DNA of 64,000 nucleotides from Calothrix sp. NIES-4105 (GTDB taxonomy: Bacteria > Cyanobacteriota > Cyanobacteriia > Cyanobacteriales > Nostocaceae), in the NCBI RefSeq assembly GCF_002368415.1, contig NZ_AP018290.1:3051614-3115613 (forward strand), read 5' to 3'. Numbering within the stretch: position 1 is the stretch's first letter; each line of letters starts with the position of its first letter. Under the pieces are notes generated by a model. That model did no database searches and was not told the origin of the DNA. It was given only the letters and a program-made list of their open reading frames with translations. Both the position numbers and the translations under genes were made by a program. Shown here in pieces: positions 37,969 to 47,498 of this stretch.

Positions 37969-38094
37969 GCTTTGATAGTTCGTGAAACTTTATTTGCATG
38001 GCTATATTGGAAAGGCGGTATCTTAGCTGCTATGATTGTTCACTTTGGCGCCGATATTGCACTTCGTGTAATCCCAGCCTTCTTCGCTAAATAG
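37969..38094 (+). pseudogene. CPBP-type membrane protease C-terminal relic
   Basis: ETLFAWLYWKGGILAAMIVH followed by FGADIALRVIPAFF and stop is the last conserved block of CPBP (CAAX-type) intramembrane proteases, with the H-F-x-x-D motif. The rest of the gene is missing upstream. Confidence 0.65.
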
Positions 38095-38143
38095 AGCATC
38101 TTACAATAATGTCATGCTGAGAAACAAAGCATCTCGGAACTCT

Positions 38144-38493
38144 ATTGTCATGCACAAGGTAGAAGTATCTTTTAAACATACACTCGAAAATTATAATCTG
38201 CTTTGAGTACATATCAAACAATCTTAAGGAAATAGAAAAATGATGTCATCGATTAAACGCTTTAGCGCGGGAGCAATAATTGGATTAGTGATTGCTGCAT
38301 CATATTGGAGCAGTACAACCTTATACTTTCACTATCAGCTAACTTTAAGCAGAGGTATTTTAGGGTGTTCAGCACTGTCGATTATATGCGGGTTAATAAC
38401 GCTTAAATGGGGCTACGAAGCCCTAAAAATTTTATTAGATAATTCGTCTCAATAAAGCTAACTAAGAGATGCTTCTACCTTGTGCATGACAAT
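38144..38493. mobile_element. 350-bp element with 27-bp inverted ends around a small ORF
   Basis: 27 bases at 38144-38170 (core TCATGCACAAGGTAGAAG) recur as reverse complement at 38467-38493 with one mismatch. They flank a 71-codon membrane-protein ORF. A similar-sounding palindromic piece (GTCATGCTGAG ... GCATCTCGG) sits just left at 38110-38137. It could be a small transposon-like unit or two copies of a genomic repeat in opposite directions. Confidence 0.55.
38240..38455 (+). CDS. Small two-helix membrane protein inside an inverted-repeat unit
   Basis: 71 residues with two membrane helices (AGAIIGLVIAASYWSSTTLY and ILGCSALSIICGLITLKWG) and a short polar end. AAGGAAAT lies 9 nt before the ATG. 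It is flanked by 27-bp inverted repeats. Function unknown. Confidence 0.6.
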   Translation: MMSSIKRFSAGAIIGLVIAASYWSSTTLYFHYQLTLSRGILGCSALSIICGLITLKWGYEALKILLDNSSQ

Positions 38494-38534
38494 CCGTTAC
38501 ATCCGTCGCCAAAGTAACCGTTCAGGGGGGCGAC

Positions 38535-38670
38535 ATAGCCGATTAGTGTTAAAAATGCTAAAGTTGTTAGCGGTTTGCTGAAATTTAACATGATTTCACT
38601 TTTGTTTTATTTTGGTTTATTTGGGTTAGCTTAAATATTTATTTGTATGACTGGTTTGAAATTATTCACT
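38535..38670 (-). pseudogene. Copy of the SH3b gene 5' end and leader
   Basis: This stretch matches 37240-37375 (shared TTTGGTTTATTTGGGTTAGC, TGACTGGTTTGAAATTATTC): promoter, leader and first 15 or so codons of the SH3b gene. The rest of the copy is absent. Confidence 0.8.
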
Positions 38671-38709
38671 TTTATTTCACTTAGGGTATTCCAAAAATTA
38701 AATTCTCCA

Positions 38710-38775
38710 TCTTGTGGAACAGGCATCCCTGCCTGTCCTAGATACAGCGCGGGCGGGGACGCCCGTTCCACAAGA
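38710..38775. repeat. TCTTGTGGAAC/GTTCCACAAGA element
   Basis: 11-bp perfect arms (38710-38720 and 38765-38775) around a GC-rich centre (GGCATCCCTGCCTGTCC, GCGGGCGGGGACGCCC). A short mobile or hairpin repeat of a type frequent in cyanobacteria; no gene inside. Confidence 0.65.
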
Positions 38776-38895
38776 CAATTTTGGATATTTATTTAATTGG
38801 AAGTCCCTTATATAAATTTTTGACGCATTGAATAAACTGACGCTCTTTGCACCAATTATATATTAGAACGATAGAACCCTGATATTTTGCTCACA

Positions 38896-39582
38896 TCATC
38901 GCGTTGTGAGCTTTCTTACAATGCTTACTGCTTTGAAAACGTCGTTAGCTAGAAAAGCGGCGCCAATAATGCTCATTCCAACTAGTGCAGCAGTAGTACT
39001 TGGCTCTGGCACTTTTTGAGATATTGGTACAGTAATGGCGCCGTTTATTTTCACAATACCTTTACTAACACTGGTTGGGTCTACTAGGAGATTAGCGAGT
39101 TCATAAACTTCAGAACCATTAAGTGTACCCGTTGCATCTTGAAATAAACCTTCACCACCAGTGATGTTATTAATATTAGTGCCACTCGTTGTCAAATTTT
39201 CAAAATTAATAGCTCCTGTAATGCTTTCAAACTGATAAAATAATTTGCTGTTACCTTCGCCAAATAACGTGATTCCACCAAGTGGTAAATTTTGTAAACC
39301 AAATGTTTCTGGATTACTACTCAAGCGGTATGAGCCACTACTTAAATCTGTTTTTACGTAAGCAAGACCACTAGCTTGGGTCAAGCCAAAAGGCGCATCA
39401 TTACTTGTGCCTGAAATGGTTCTTGTTGTTATATCCTCAGTTATAGTTCCCGATAGCACGGATGAACCATTATAGGTGGCATTAAATGGATAGACTGTTT
39501 GCGCTTTTGCTGTTTCTATGCTTGCTCCAAAACCAGCTAAAGTTAGGGCGCCTAAAACCCATGAGGTATACTTTCGATACAT
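38896..39582 (-). CDS. PEP-CTERM sorted exported protein
   Basis: 228 residues: signal peptide (VLGALTLAGFGASIETAKA), a beta-rich body (SSGSYRLSSNPETFGLQNLP), then VPEPSTTAALVGMSIIGAAF and a basic tail (SIVRKLTTR), the PEP-CTERM signal for exosortase. The second such protein in the window (see 1867-2988). Role at the cell surface unknown. Confidence 0.85.
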   Translation of the reverse strand: MYRKYTSWVLGALTLAGFGASIETAKAQTVYPFNATYNGSSVLSGTITEDITTRTISGTSNDAPFGLTQASGLAYVKTDLSSGSYRLSSNPETFGLQNLPLGGITLFGEGNSKLFYQFESITGAINFENLTTSGTNINNITGGEGLFQDATGTLNGSEVYELANLLVDPTSVSKGIVKINGAITVPISQKVPEPSTTAALVGMSIIGAAFLANDVFKAVSIVRKLTTR

Positions 39583-39878
39583 AATTGCTGTTATTAATGC
39601 TGAGATTGATTAATATAATTACGATAATACACTAATTTTCTATAATTTCCAACATCTTTTATCATTTTTTGTTCACTTTTATTTCAGTTGCAAACATTAT
39701 TTTTATCTTTAACAAGTTTTACGCTTGCTGAAAGTGGCATTAAACGGACATTGTAAACTATTAGACGATTGCGGCATTATGAATGTAGCTAAGAGATGCA
39801 CACCAAATTAAAGCGAAAGTTAATTTAACTTTCTAGCTATTCTTAGCAGCAAACATAAATTAACAAGTCGAATCAATT

Positions 39879-40061
39879 ATGAAAAAACTATTAGTTTCTG
39901 CACTTATTGTAGTGTCTACCTTTATATGCATAGCACCTGAAGCACGTGCCTTTTCGTTAAAATCTACAAACGAGTCTAGCATATCAAATGATAAACAAGT
40001 AGTGGCTCGATTAGCTGACCGTGGCAAACCTTCAAATCCTATACCTGCTGGTCGTCGCTAA
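39879..40061 (+). CDS. Short exported peptide ending GKPSNPIPAGRR
   Basis: 60 residues: a signal peptide (KLLVSALIVVSTFICIAPEA, cleaved near ARAF) and a 35-residue mature part ending ADRGKPSNPIPAGRR. Short exported peptides with Gly/Arg-rich ends include the heterocyst inhibitors PatS/PatX (RGSGR-type motifs), but that motif is not present. It could be a signal, a matrix peptide or an antimicrobial. Confidence 0.6.
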   Translation: MKKLLVSALIVVSTFICIAPEARAFSLKSTNESSISNDKQVVARLADRGKPSNPIPAGRR

Positions 40062-40195
40062 TACTTAAGCATTTGTTGAATCATCTAAATTTAGAATATT
40101 AATTAACCTAGGTTAAAAACTTATCACAGCTATTCTTTGATTTTATAATTGTTAAAATAAATAAATCTTGGCGCCAATCTTTGAAAATAAGAACA

Positions 40196-43100
40196 ATGAG
40201 CGAACGAAAACACAGTGAGTATATATACTCAGGAACATTGAAATTAGATTCTCCTACTTACACGATACGCAAAGCGGATGATGAATTGTATCAAGGTTTG
40301 AAGGCAGGAACCTTCTGTTATGTTTTTAACTCGCGTCAAACTGGTAAGTCGAGTTTACGGGTGCGAACAATGCATCTTCTACTTCAGGAAGGTATTGCTT
40401 GTGCAGAAGTTGACTTGTCTGCGGAAGGTGCAAATGATGTCACTCAAGAACAGTGGTACGCAGGTATAATTTATACGCTTGTTGAGAAATTTGATTTAGA
40501 AGATTTTGATTTAGAGTCTTGGTGGGAGGAACAAGAGCTACTATCTTATGTAAAACGATTAGGTAAGTTTATTGATACAATTTTATTAGTACAGTTGCGA
40601 CAAAATAACCCAGAGCAAAAAATTGTTATATTTTTAGACGAAATTGATAGTGTTCTAAGCTTAAGTTTTTCCACCGATGATTTCTTCACTTTAATCAGAG
40701 CTTGTTATAATCAAAGAGCAGATAATCCTGCATACAATTATTTAACTTTTTGTTTATTGGGAACTATAACTCCCTCAAATTTAATTACAGAAAAAACTAG
40801 AACACCATTTAATCTTGGTCAAGCTATTGAGTTAACAGGGTTTACTTTTAAAGAAGCCAAACCTTCATTATTACCTGGTTTAGTAGGCAAATTTGATAAT
40901 CCGGAAATTATTTTGCAAGAGATATTAAATTGGACTGGTGGACAACCGTTTTTAACTCAAAAAGTTTGTAATTTTTTGGTCAAAACACCTAATAAACCAC
41001 CTAAAAAGCAAGAAGCTCAATGGGTAGAAGCGATTATCAAAAGTCGAATTATTTACAACTGGGAATTTCAGGATGAACCTGAACATTTACGCACTATAAA
41101 GAACCGAGTTAGCTCTGATAAGAATGAGAAATACCGAAGTCGTTTGTTAGGACTTTATCAACAGATATTACTTTCGACTCTGGTTAGGGTGGATGAAAGC
41201 AAGGAACAAGTAGAATTACGGCTATCAGGGTTAGTTGTTAAAAGTAACGCAACTCTAAAAATTTATAATCGCGTATATAGTTCTGTTTTTGATTTGAATT
41301 GGGTTGAAAAGGAGTTAGCAAAGCTACGTCCTTATGCGGATTCTTTAAATGCGTGGTTTAATTCAAATTGCCAGGATGAGTCACGTTTGTTACGAGGAAC
41401 AGCGTTGCGTGATGCTACTGCTTGGGCACTAAGTAAAAGTTTGGGTGATAAAGATTATATATTTTTAGATGCTAGTAAGACATTAGAAAAGCGGCAAGCA
41501 GAAATTGCATTTGAGCAAGAAAAGAAAGCTAGAGAATTAGAAAAGCTTGAATATGAAATTAATCTAGAAATAGAGCGAAAAGGCGCCGAGGCACAAAAGC
41601 AAGCCAATGATATTTTAAGAAAGGCAACCCAAAAAGCACACCGACGCATTCGTATTGGCAGTATTATTTTAATATCCTCCTTGTTGCTGTTGCTGTTATC
41701 ATTATTTGGAGTCAGGCAAGCAGAAATTTATCGCCAAAATGCCTTAACTGCTACGCGCGTAGAACAAGATGGAACAAATGCATTGCAAGACTTTAAAAGT
41801 GGCAGAGAAATTGATGCTTTACTATTGGCAATGCAGACTGGACGAGATTTGAGAAATTTAGTTGAACAGAAAAAATCTTTAGCTAATTATCCAGCATACA
41901 GTCCTATATTTAGTTTACAGACAATTTTGTCGGATATTCGCGAAAAAAATTACTTAGAAGGACATCAAGAAACGGTCGTGAGCGCTGTTTACAGTTCTAA
42001 TGGCAAAACCATAGCTTCCGGTAGTTGGGATAAAACCATCAAATTATGGGACGCGAAGACAGGAAAACTAATTTATACCTTGCCAGGACATCAAAATTGG
42101 GTGATGAGCGTCGTTTTTAGCCCAGATAATAAAACCTTAGCTTCCGCAAGCGGTGACGGAACCGTTAAATTGTGGGATGTGCAAACAGGAAAACTCTTAA
42201 ATACCTTAACTGGACATAAAAATTGGGTTTTGAGCGTCGCTTTTAGTCCAGATGGTAACACTATCGCTTCCGCTAGTTGGGACAAAACTATTAAATTGTG
42301 GAACGTGGCTACAGGACAACAAATTTCTACACTGACTGATAATAAATTTGATGTTGACAGTGCCGTTTATAGTCCGGATGGTAACACTATCGCTTCCGCT
42401 AATGTTGACAAAACGATAAAACTATGGGATGTAAAGACAGGAAAACAAATTTTGACTATGGCTGGTCATCTTGACAGAATTACGAGCCTTGTTTACAGTC
42501 CAGATGGCAACACTATTGCTTCCGCTAGTCTTGACAGAACTATCAAATTGTGGGATGCAAAGACAGGAAAAGAAATTTCTACCCTGACTGGGCATAATAA
42601 TCGTGTAAACAGCGTTGCTTTTAGTCCAGATGGTAACACTATCGCTTCTGCTAGTTGGGATAAAACCATCAAATTATGGGATGTCTCTACAAAACAACAA
42701 ATTTCTACCCTTCAGGCACATACATCTTATGTCAACAGCGTCGCTTACAGTCCAGATGGTAACACTATCGCTTCTGCTAGTTTCGATAAAGCCGTTAAAT
42801 TGTGGTATGTCTCTACAAAACAAGATATTTCTACCCTAACTGGGCATACAAATCAGGTTTTACACGTCGTTTACAGTCCGGATGGTAGAACCTTAGCTTC
42901 TGCTAGTAATGATAAGACTATCAAATTGTGGGATGGCGCCACAAAAAAACTCTTGTCTACCCTAACTGGACATACCGATGGAGTCAGCAGCATCGTTTAC
43001 AGTCCAAATGGTAAAATTTTAGCTTCTAGTGGTGATAAAACTATCAGATTGTGGGATGTCACTACAGGAAAACAAATTTTGACCCTAAATGGACATACAG

Positions 43101-43792
43101 AAGGAGTCAGAAGCGTAGCAATAAGTCCAGATGGTAAAACATTAACTTCCACAAGCGATGACAAAACCATCAAATTATGGGATGTCGCCACAGGAACACT
43201 AATTTCTACCATGACTGGACATACTGACTGGGTGTTTAACGTCACTTATAGTCTCGATGGCAAAACTTTAGCGTCTGCTAGCCGTGATAAAACCATTAAA
43301 TTGTGGGATGTCGCTACAAAAAGAGAAATTGCCACCCTAACAGGACATACAGCGGAGGTTACGAGCGTCGTTTTCAGTCGGGATGGTAAAAATTTGGCTT
43401 CTGCTAGTGCTGACAAAACCATCAAATTGTGGGATATCGCGACGAAAAAAGAAACTTCTACCTTAACAGGACATACAGATTGGGTTACAAACGTAGTTTA
43501 CAGCCCGGATGGCAAAACATTAGCTTCCTCTAGTTGGGATAAAACCATTAAATTATGGAATGGCGCCACTCTTAAAGTAATTTCTACTATAACAGGGCAT
43601 ACTGAGCGAGCCACCTGGGTTGTTTATAGTCCAGATGCTAAGACTATCGCTTCTGCAAGTGATGACAAAACTATTAAATTATGGAATTTGGACTTGGATA
43701 ATTTACTAGCTCAGGGGTGTCGCTGGTTGGATAATTACTTGGCAACTCGTCCGAATGAAGAAAAAAAATTATGCGTTAACCCCGTCCGATGA
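40196..43792 (+). CDS. AAA-like ATPase with transmembrane helix and 14 WD40 blades
   Basis: 1198 residues from the ATG at 40196 (a TTG at 40181 is less likely). N-terminal AAA-like domain with Walker A [11 protein letters not shown], Walker B [13 protein letters not shown] and sensor-like [11 protein letters not shown]; a coiled coil (about 445-490); one membrane helix ([18 protein letters not shown]); then 14 WD40 blades of type [29 protein letters not shown], two seven-blade rings. The domain order resembles STAND-like signalling or conflict proteins in which the propeller senses and the ATPase switches. The blades are very alike at DNA level, a sign of recent amplification. A truncated paralogue start lies at 29451. 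Confidence 0.88.
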   Translation: [1198 protein letters not shown]

Positions 43793-44077
43793 ATAAACGA
43801 TTTTATCGGTACTTCGACATCCCAGGCGCCACAACTCTAAAATTACTATCTTGATAAAACTTTAGCTAGATGGCAATAAACTATCCGTTACATCTATCGC
43901 TAAACCCGAACCAACAGTTAGCAGAGAAGAAAAAAATAAAAGTAAAATCACAGCTATTTGATTTAACCCTTATTAATACAAACGGGCAATTAACTTGTCA
44001 GCGCTGAGGTGAGGATATAATCTTAATCTGGGCGCCCTAACCCCCCCGCACGCAAGGGGAGGCTTAAAGCTAGTACT

Positions 44078-44203
44078 CCATGTCAAAAGTTTTGGTAGGT
44101 TCACTTCTTAATAATTCTTCCTTTGTGTCCTTTGTGTCTACCCTGCGGGAAATCCTCCGGATTATGTGGTTTATTCTTCCAACCGTCCAAAATTAATGAC
44201 ACA
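44078..44203. repeat. MITE-like copy (CCATGTCA...TGACACA), with small internal insertion
   Basis: Left end CCATGTCAAAAGTTTTGG, interior CTTTGTGTCCTTTGTGTC shared with the copy at 15101, right end CCAAAATTAATGACACA. About 20 extra bases (CCCTGCGGGAAATCCTCCGG) interrupt the interior at 44141-44160. Confidence 0.75.
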
Positions 44204-44246
44204 GACCACTAGTATTCGATGTCATTAATTTTGATATATTGGGTAG

Positions 44247-44306
44247 GGTGCGTCAAAGCCATTACAATCTTCAATTAAACGAACAATTTATTTGCTTTGA
44301 CGCACC
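44247..44306. repeat. GGTGCGTCAAAGC/GCTTTGACGCACC inverted repeat
   Basis: Perfect 13-bp arms at 44247-44259 and 44294-44306, 34 bp before the ATG at 44340. A widespread type of cyanobacterial small repeat; it may affect expression of the downstream gene. Confidence 0.7.
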
Positions 44307-44339
44307 ACCGAATGCTATTTATTGTCAGAGAATCAAAAC

Positions 44340-45827
44340 ATGAAAAATAATGTCTCACGTCGCAATATTTTGCAAGGCTTGATTACAAGTACTGTTGTTA
44401 TTGGGTTTGATACAGTCTGTCGTTCGTGGGTAAATAAAGCGAATGCAGCAGAATTATTTGTCAACTTACCACGTTTAGATGGAGTGCTTTACACTGATGA
44501 TGCTACACGCGAAGAGGCATCTGATGATTTTGGACATTTAGTACGTCATTATCCTCTAGCCGTACTTAAACCTGGTTCGGTTGATGATATCGTCAAGATT
44601 ATTAAATTTGCTCGTATTTATAACATTAAGGTTGCCGCGCGCGGTCAGGGTCATACATGCTACGGTCAAGCACAAGTAGAGAAGGGTGTAGTCATTGATA
44701 TAAGTACGCTCAACAAAATCCATAATATTAATACTCTTGGGGCGGTTGTTGAAGCTGGGGTGCGGTGGAGTGAGCTATTGCAAGCGACATTGCCGCAACA
44801 ATTGACACCGCCTGTTCTAACCGATTACTTAGAACTGTCGATTGGAGGTACATTATCAAATGGTGGTATAGGTGGTGCAGCCCACCGCTATGGGGTACAA
44901 GTTGATAATGTTTTAGAACTTCAGGTTGTGACTGGTGAGGGTGATCTTGTAAATTGTTCGCAGTATCAAAATCGAGATTTATTTGAAGCCGTGTTAGCAG
45001 GTTTAGGGCAGTGCGGAATTATAGTCAGAGCAACTATCCGATTAATCAAAGCTGAACGTAACGCCCGTGTATTTCTCCTAGATTATGACGATTTGGCTAG
45101 TTTTATTCGTGACCAACGCTTGCTTATTGATTCGGAGCGTTTCAATTATGTAGAAGGTCAGATTGTAAGCGCTCCTAACGGTGGATGGCGCTATCTCTTA
45201 GAGGCAGCTAGCTTTTATACACCGCCATCAGAACCAGATAATACTAGCCTGCTTGCCTCCTTAAGTTATACTAAAGGCGCCGAAAAAATTGAAGACAAAA
45301 GTTATTTTGACTTTCTCAATCGTTTAGCTCCCACTGTTGCTTTCCTTAAATCTATCAATGTTTGGTCTAACCCTCATCCTTGGATTAATTTATTTATTCC
45401 AGCGACAGTTGTGGAACAATATATTAGTGAGGTTGTTTCGACTTTAACATTGGCTGATACAGGAAATAGTCCAGTTCTGCTATACCCTGTCAAAACAAAT
45501 CGTTTCACACTGCCATTGTTCAGGGTACCCAACGAGCAAGTCGTGTTTCTCTTTACTATTTTACGAACTGCACCGCTAAATGATAACGCTACGAACGTGC
45601 GTATGCTTGATGACAACCGGAAATTGTTTGAGCGTAACCGCGACTTGAATGGTACTCGTTATCCTGTTGATGCTATCGCGTTTCAAGAAGAAGATTGGCG
45701 CCAACATTTTGGTCGAAGCTGGAGCAAATTAGTCAACGCCAAGCGACGTTATGATCCTGCGCGCATTCTTACCCCTGGTCAAGGCATCTTTACTAGCTTT
45801 AAAAACCATAATAAGGCGCCCTGGTAA
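44340..45827 (+). CDS. Exported FAD oxidoreductase, cytokinin-dehydrogenase-like
   Basis: 495 residues from the ATG at 44340 (an upstream TTG at 44322 is less likely). TAT signal (VSRRNILQGLITSTVVIGF). FAD-binding PCMH domain with VAARGQGHTCYGQAQ, where the His corresponds to the flavin-linked residue of plant cytokinin dehydrogenases; then VLTDYLELSIGGTLSNGG with the catalytic-type Asp, and GGAAHRYGVQVDNVLELQVV. C-terminal substrate domain ends YDPARILTPGQGIF. Cyanobacteria are known to make cytokinins and some carry such enzymes. Its natural substrate here remains open. Confidence 0.8.
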   Translation: MKNNVSRRNILQGLITSTVVIGFDTVCRSWVNKANAAELFVNLPRLDGVLYTDDATREEASDDFGHLVRHYPLAVLKPGSVDDIVKIIKFARIYNIKVAARGQGHTCYGQAQVEKGVVIDISTLNKIHNINTLGAVVEAGVRWSELLQATLPQQLTPPVLTDYLELSIGGTLSNGGIGGAAHRYGVQVDNVLELQVVTGEGDLVNCSQYQNRDLFEAVLAGLGQCGIIVRATIRLIKAERNARVFLLDYDDLASFIRDQRLLIDSERFNYVEGQIVSAPNGGWRYLLEAASFYTPPSEPDNTSLLASLSYTKGAEKIEDKSYFDFLNRLAPTVAFLKSINVWSNPHPWINLFIPATVVEQYISEVVSTLTLADTGNSPVLLYPVKTNRFTLPLFRVPNEQVVFLFTILRTAPLNDNATNVRMLDDNRKLFERNRDLNGTRYPVDAIAFQEEDWRQHFGRSWSKLVNAKRRYDPARILTPGQGIFTSFKNHNKAPW

Positions 45828-45979
45828 GTATTACAAGTTGGATGTTCATTATTGCAGTAACTCCTAAGAAACACATCCCCGCAGCATTAGATTTGGTAAG
45901 GGCGTAGCGATTTAAATTGGCAAGAAATTTTCATGGTAATTATCACGCTTGATTATCAAAAAAAAGCGCGCGATATGAG

Positions 45980-46093
45980 TTAGCCCGTCAATCATTCTGG
46001 TTTATCAGCAAATTCTACCGCTCTTTGCAATATAATAGACGTTAGGGGCTGTTCAGGGATAGAGATATTTGGTTCTGCACTGCGAAAAATCAT
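45980..46093 (-). pseudogene. Acyl-CoA ligase (4-coumarate-CoA ligase-like) N-terminal relic
   Basis: From an ATG at 46093 the frame reads IFRSAEPNISIPEQPLTSII then LQRAVEFADKPE and a TGA at 45992-45994. This is the typical start of AMP-forming acyl-CoA ligases. Nothing of the catalytic part follows. Confidence 0.6.
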
Positions 46094-46113
46094 AAAGTCT
46101 CCGATTATTCCGA

Positions 46114-47085
46114 TTATAAAGAAAAGTTAGCTTTACTTGCGGTCAATGTCTCATCCAAAAACTTTAATTGCTGATATATACAACGAATTTGTGGTAAATC
46201 CACACATGACGAATGCACTTTCCGTAACGGATTCCCAAAAATTGCTTCTACTTCCATTGGGCGCCTTTCATCGTAGTCAATTTTCATACTAGTACGATAA
46301 GGCTTCATTTTTATAGTCCAATCGAGCATTGTTTGAATAAAACTATCAGGAATAATGCGTCCGCAACTTTTAGACCCTGCTGCAACTTCATACATCAACT
46401 GTTCAACTAAATTCCGGGTGTGGAAATAAGACATTAATTCATCTGTTCTGGCATTAAGAATTACAGATAGCCCATTATAAGGAATATTCCACACCAATTT
46501 TTTCCATCGAGCTAATAATAAGTCTTCAGCTAATATGATTGGAATACCAGCATCTTCTAAGTCTGAGGCGATTTGCCGCATCTTCTCTGTAATTCCCGTA
46601 GGATGATAATCATTCGCATATTCTGCCAAGGTAATTTGTCCATAGTCAAGGTGGCGGATATGTCCCGCTCCGACTTTGTTGGAACACAAGAAACACAATC
46701 CACCAATAATGCTAACGTTACCAACAATTAAGGCAACTTCTTCTTCCACTGCTAATCCATTTTGCAATACCAACACTACCCCATCATCCTTGACGACAGG
46801 TGGTAACATTTGCGGTAATAAATAGTTTTGTGTAGTCTTTAGCGCTATCACCACCACATCGCATTGTGGCATTTTTTCTACATCCCTATAGGCATTGACT
46901 TGAGTCAGGCTGAAATCACCATCTTTTGATTCAATAACCAAACCAAATTTACTAGCATGTTCATAATCGCTATTCAACAAAAAATGAACATTTTTACCAG
47001 CTTTTTGCAGTTTGGCGCCATAAAAGCCACCTAATGCACCAGTTCCTAGAATGGCATAACTACGCTCGGACATTTTGCAGGGCAT
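46114..47085 (-). CDS. PanE/ApbA-family ketopantoate reductase-like protein
   Basis: 323 residues. N-terminal NADPH-binding AILGTGALGGFYGAKLQKAG and CDVVVIALKTTQNYLL; the family's VLVLQNGL; and a C-terminal helical domain with RWKKLVWNIPYNGLSVILN holding the catalytic Lys. Such enzymes reduce 2-oxo acids, classically ketopantoate for coenzyme A synthesis. Members with this sequence style are often paralogues of unknown substrate. Start at MPCK (47085); an ATG four codons later is possible. Confidence 0.85.
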   Translation of the reverse strand: MPCKMSERSYAILGTGALGGFYGAKLQKAGKNVHFLLNSDYEHASKFGLVIESKDGDFSLTQVNAYRDVEKMPQCDVVVIALKTTQNYLLPQMLPPVVKDDGVVLVLQNGLAVEEEVALIVGNVSIIGGLCFLCSNKVGAGHIRHLDYGQITLAEYANDYHPTGITEKMRQIASDLEDAGIPIILAEDLLLARWKKLVWNIPYNGLSVILNARTDELMSYFHTRNLVEQLMYEVAAGSKSCGRIIPDSFIQTMLDWTIKMKPYRTSMKIDYDERRPMEVEAIFGNPLRKVHSSCVDLPQIRCIYQQLKFLDETLTASKANFSL

Positions 47086-47131
47086 AAAAATTTTTCTATA
47101 ATATCATACCTCATTATTGTAGTTAGGCTGA

Positions 47132-47344
47132 TTATCCACCTAATTGATATAATTTTTTTTCTGCCGAATTCAAAAGTTCTATGGCTTCCTGTCCTTCAGA
47201 ATTTTTTAAAATATCTATCGCTAATCTCAAATTATCACAAGCATCGACATCTTGCGCCCTTGATAATTGCAGAACAGCAGTATCAATTATTTTTATAGCT
47301 TCCTGAATGGAATTATTAGAAGAACCAGCATTACTATAATCCAT
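47132..47344 (-). CDS. Small acidic helical protein
   Basis: 70 residues from the ATG at 47344; the open frame extends 18 codons upstream, but those are hydrophobic non-family codons. NSIQEAIKIIDTAVLQLSRA then EGQEAIELLNSAEKKLYQLG are two amphipathic helices. Soluble, unknown role. It lies 46 bp upstream of the PanE-like gene on the same strand and may be in its operon. Confidence 0.6.
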   Translation of the reverse strand: MDYSNAGSSNNSIQEAIKIIDTAVLQLSRAQDVDACDNLRLAIDILKNSEGQEAIELLNSAEKKLYQLGG

Positions 47345-47498
47345 AATTAAATCTCTATTTATCGTCAGTTCTATGAATAATAGGGTAAACAATATCAAAA
47401 ATATTCACATTCAACGTCCATTATAAATTTTTAAATTAAACATCTATCTAAAGATATAAAACTTAAGTTATGGTAGACTTATATTGATTGCTTTAGAA

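Larger units (their letters stand above)
43793..44339. other. Intergenic region with MITE-like repeats
   Basis: No gene seen. It holds the repeat at 44078-44203, a solo repeat end at 44216-44234 and the inverted repeat at 44247-44306 just before the flavoenzyme gene. A C/G-rich run lies at 44039-44065 (CCCCCCCGCACGC). Confidence 0.45.

Noticed and set aside
39879..40061. PatS/PatX heterocyst inhibitor
   Set aside because: Signal peptide and length fit, but the RGSGR/RGTGR motif is absent.
41960..43700. DNA-level repeats as a CRISPR or satellite
   Set aside because: The period and reading frame correspond to WD40 blades of one long protein.
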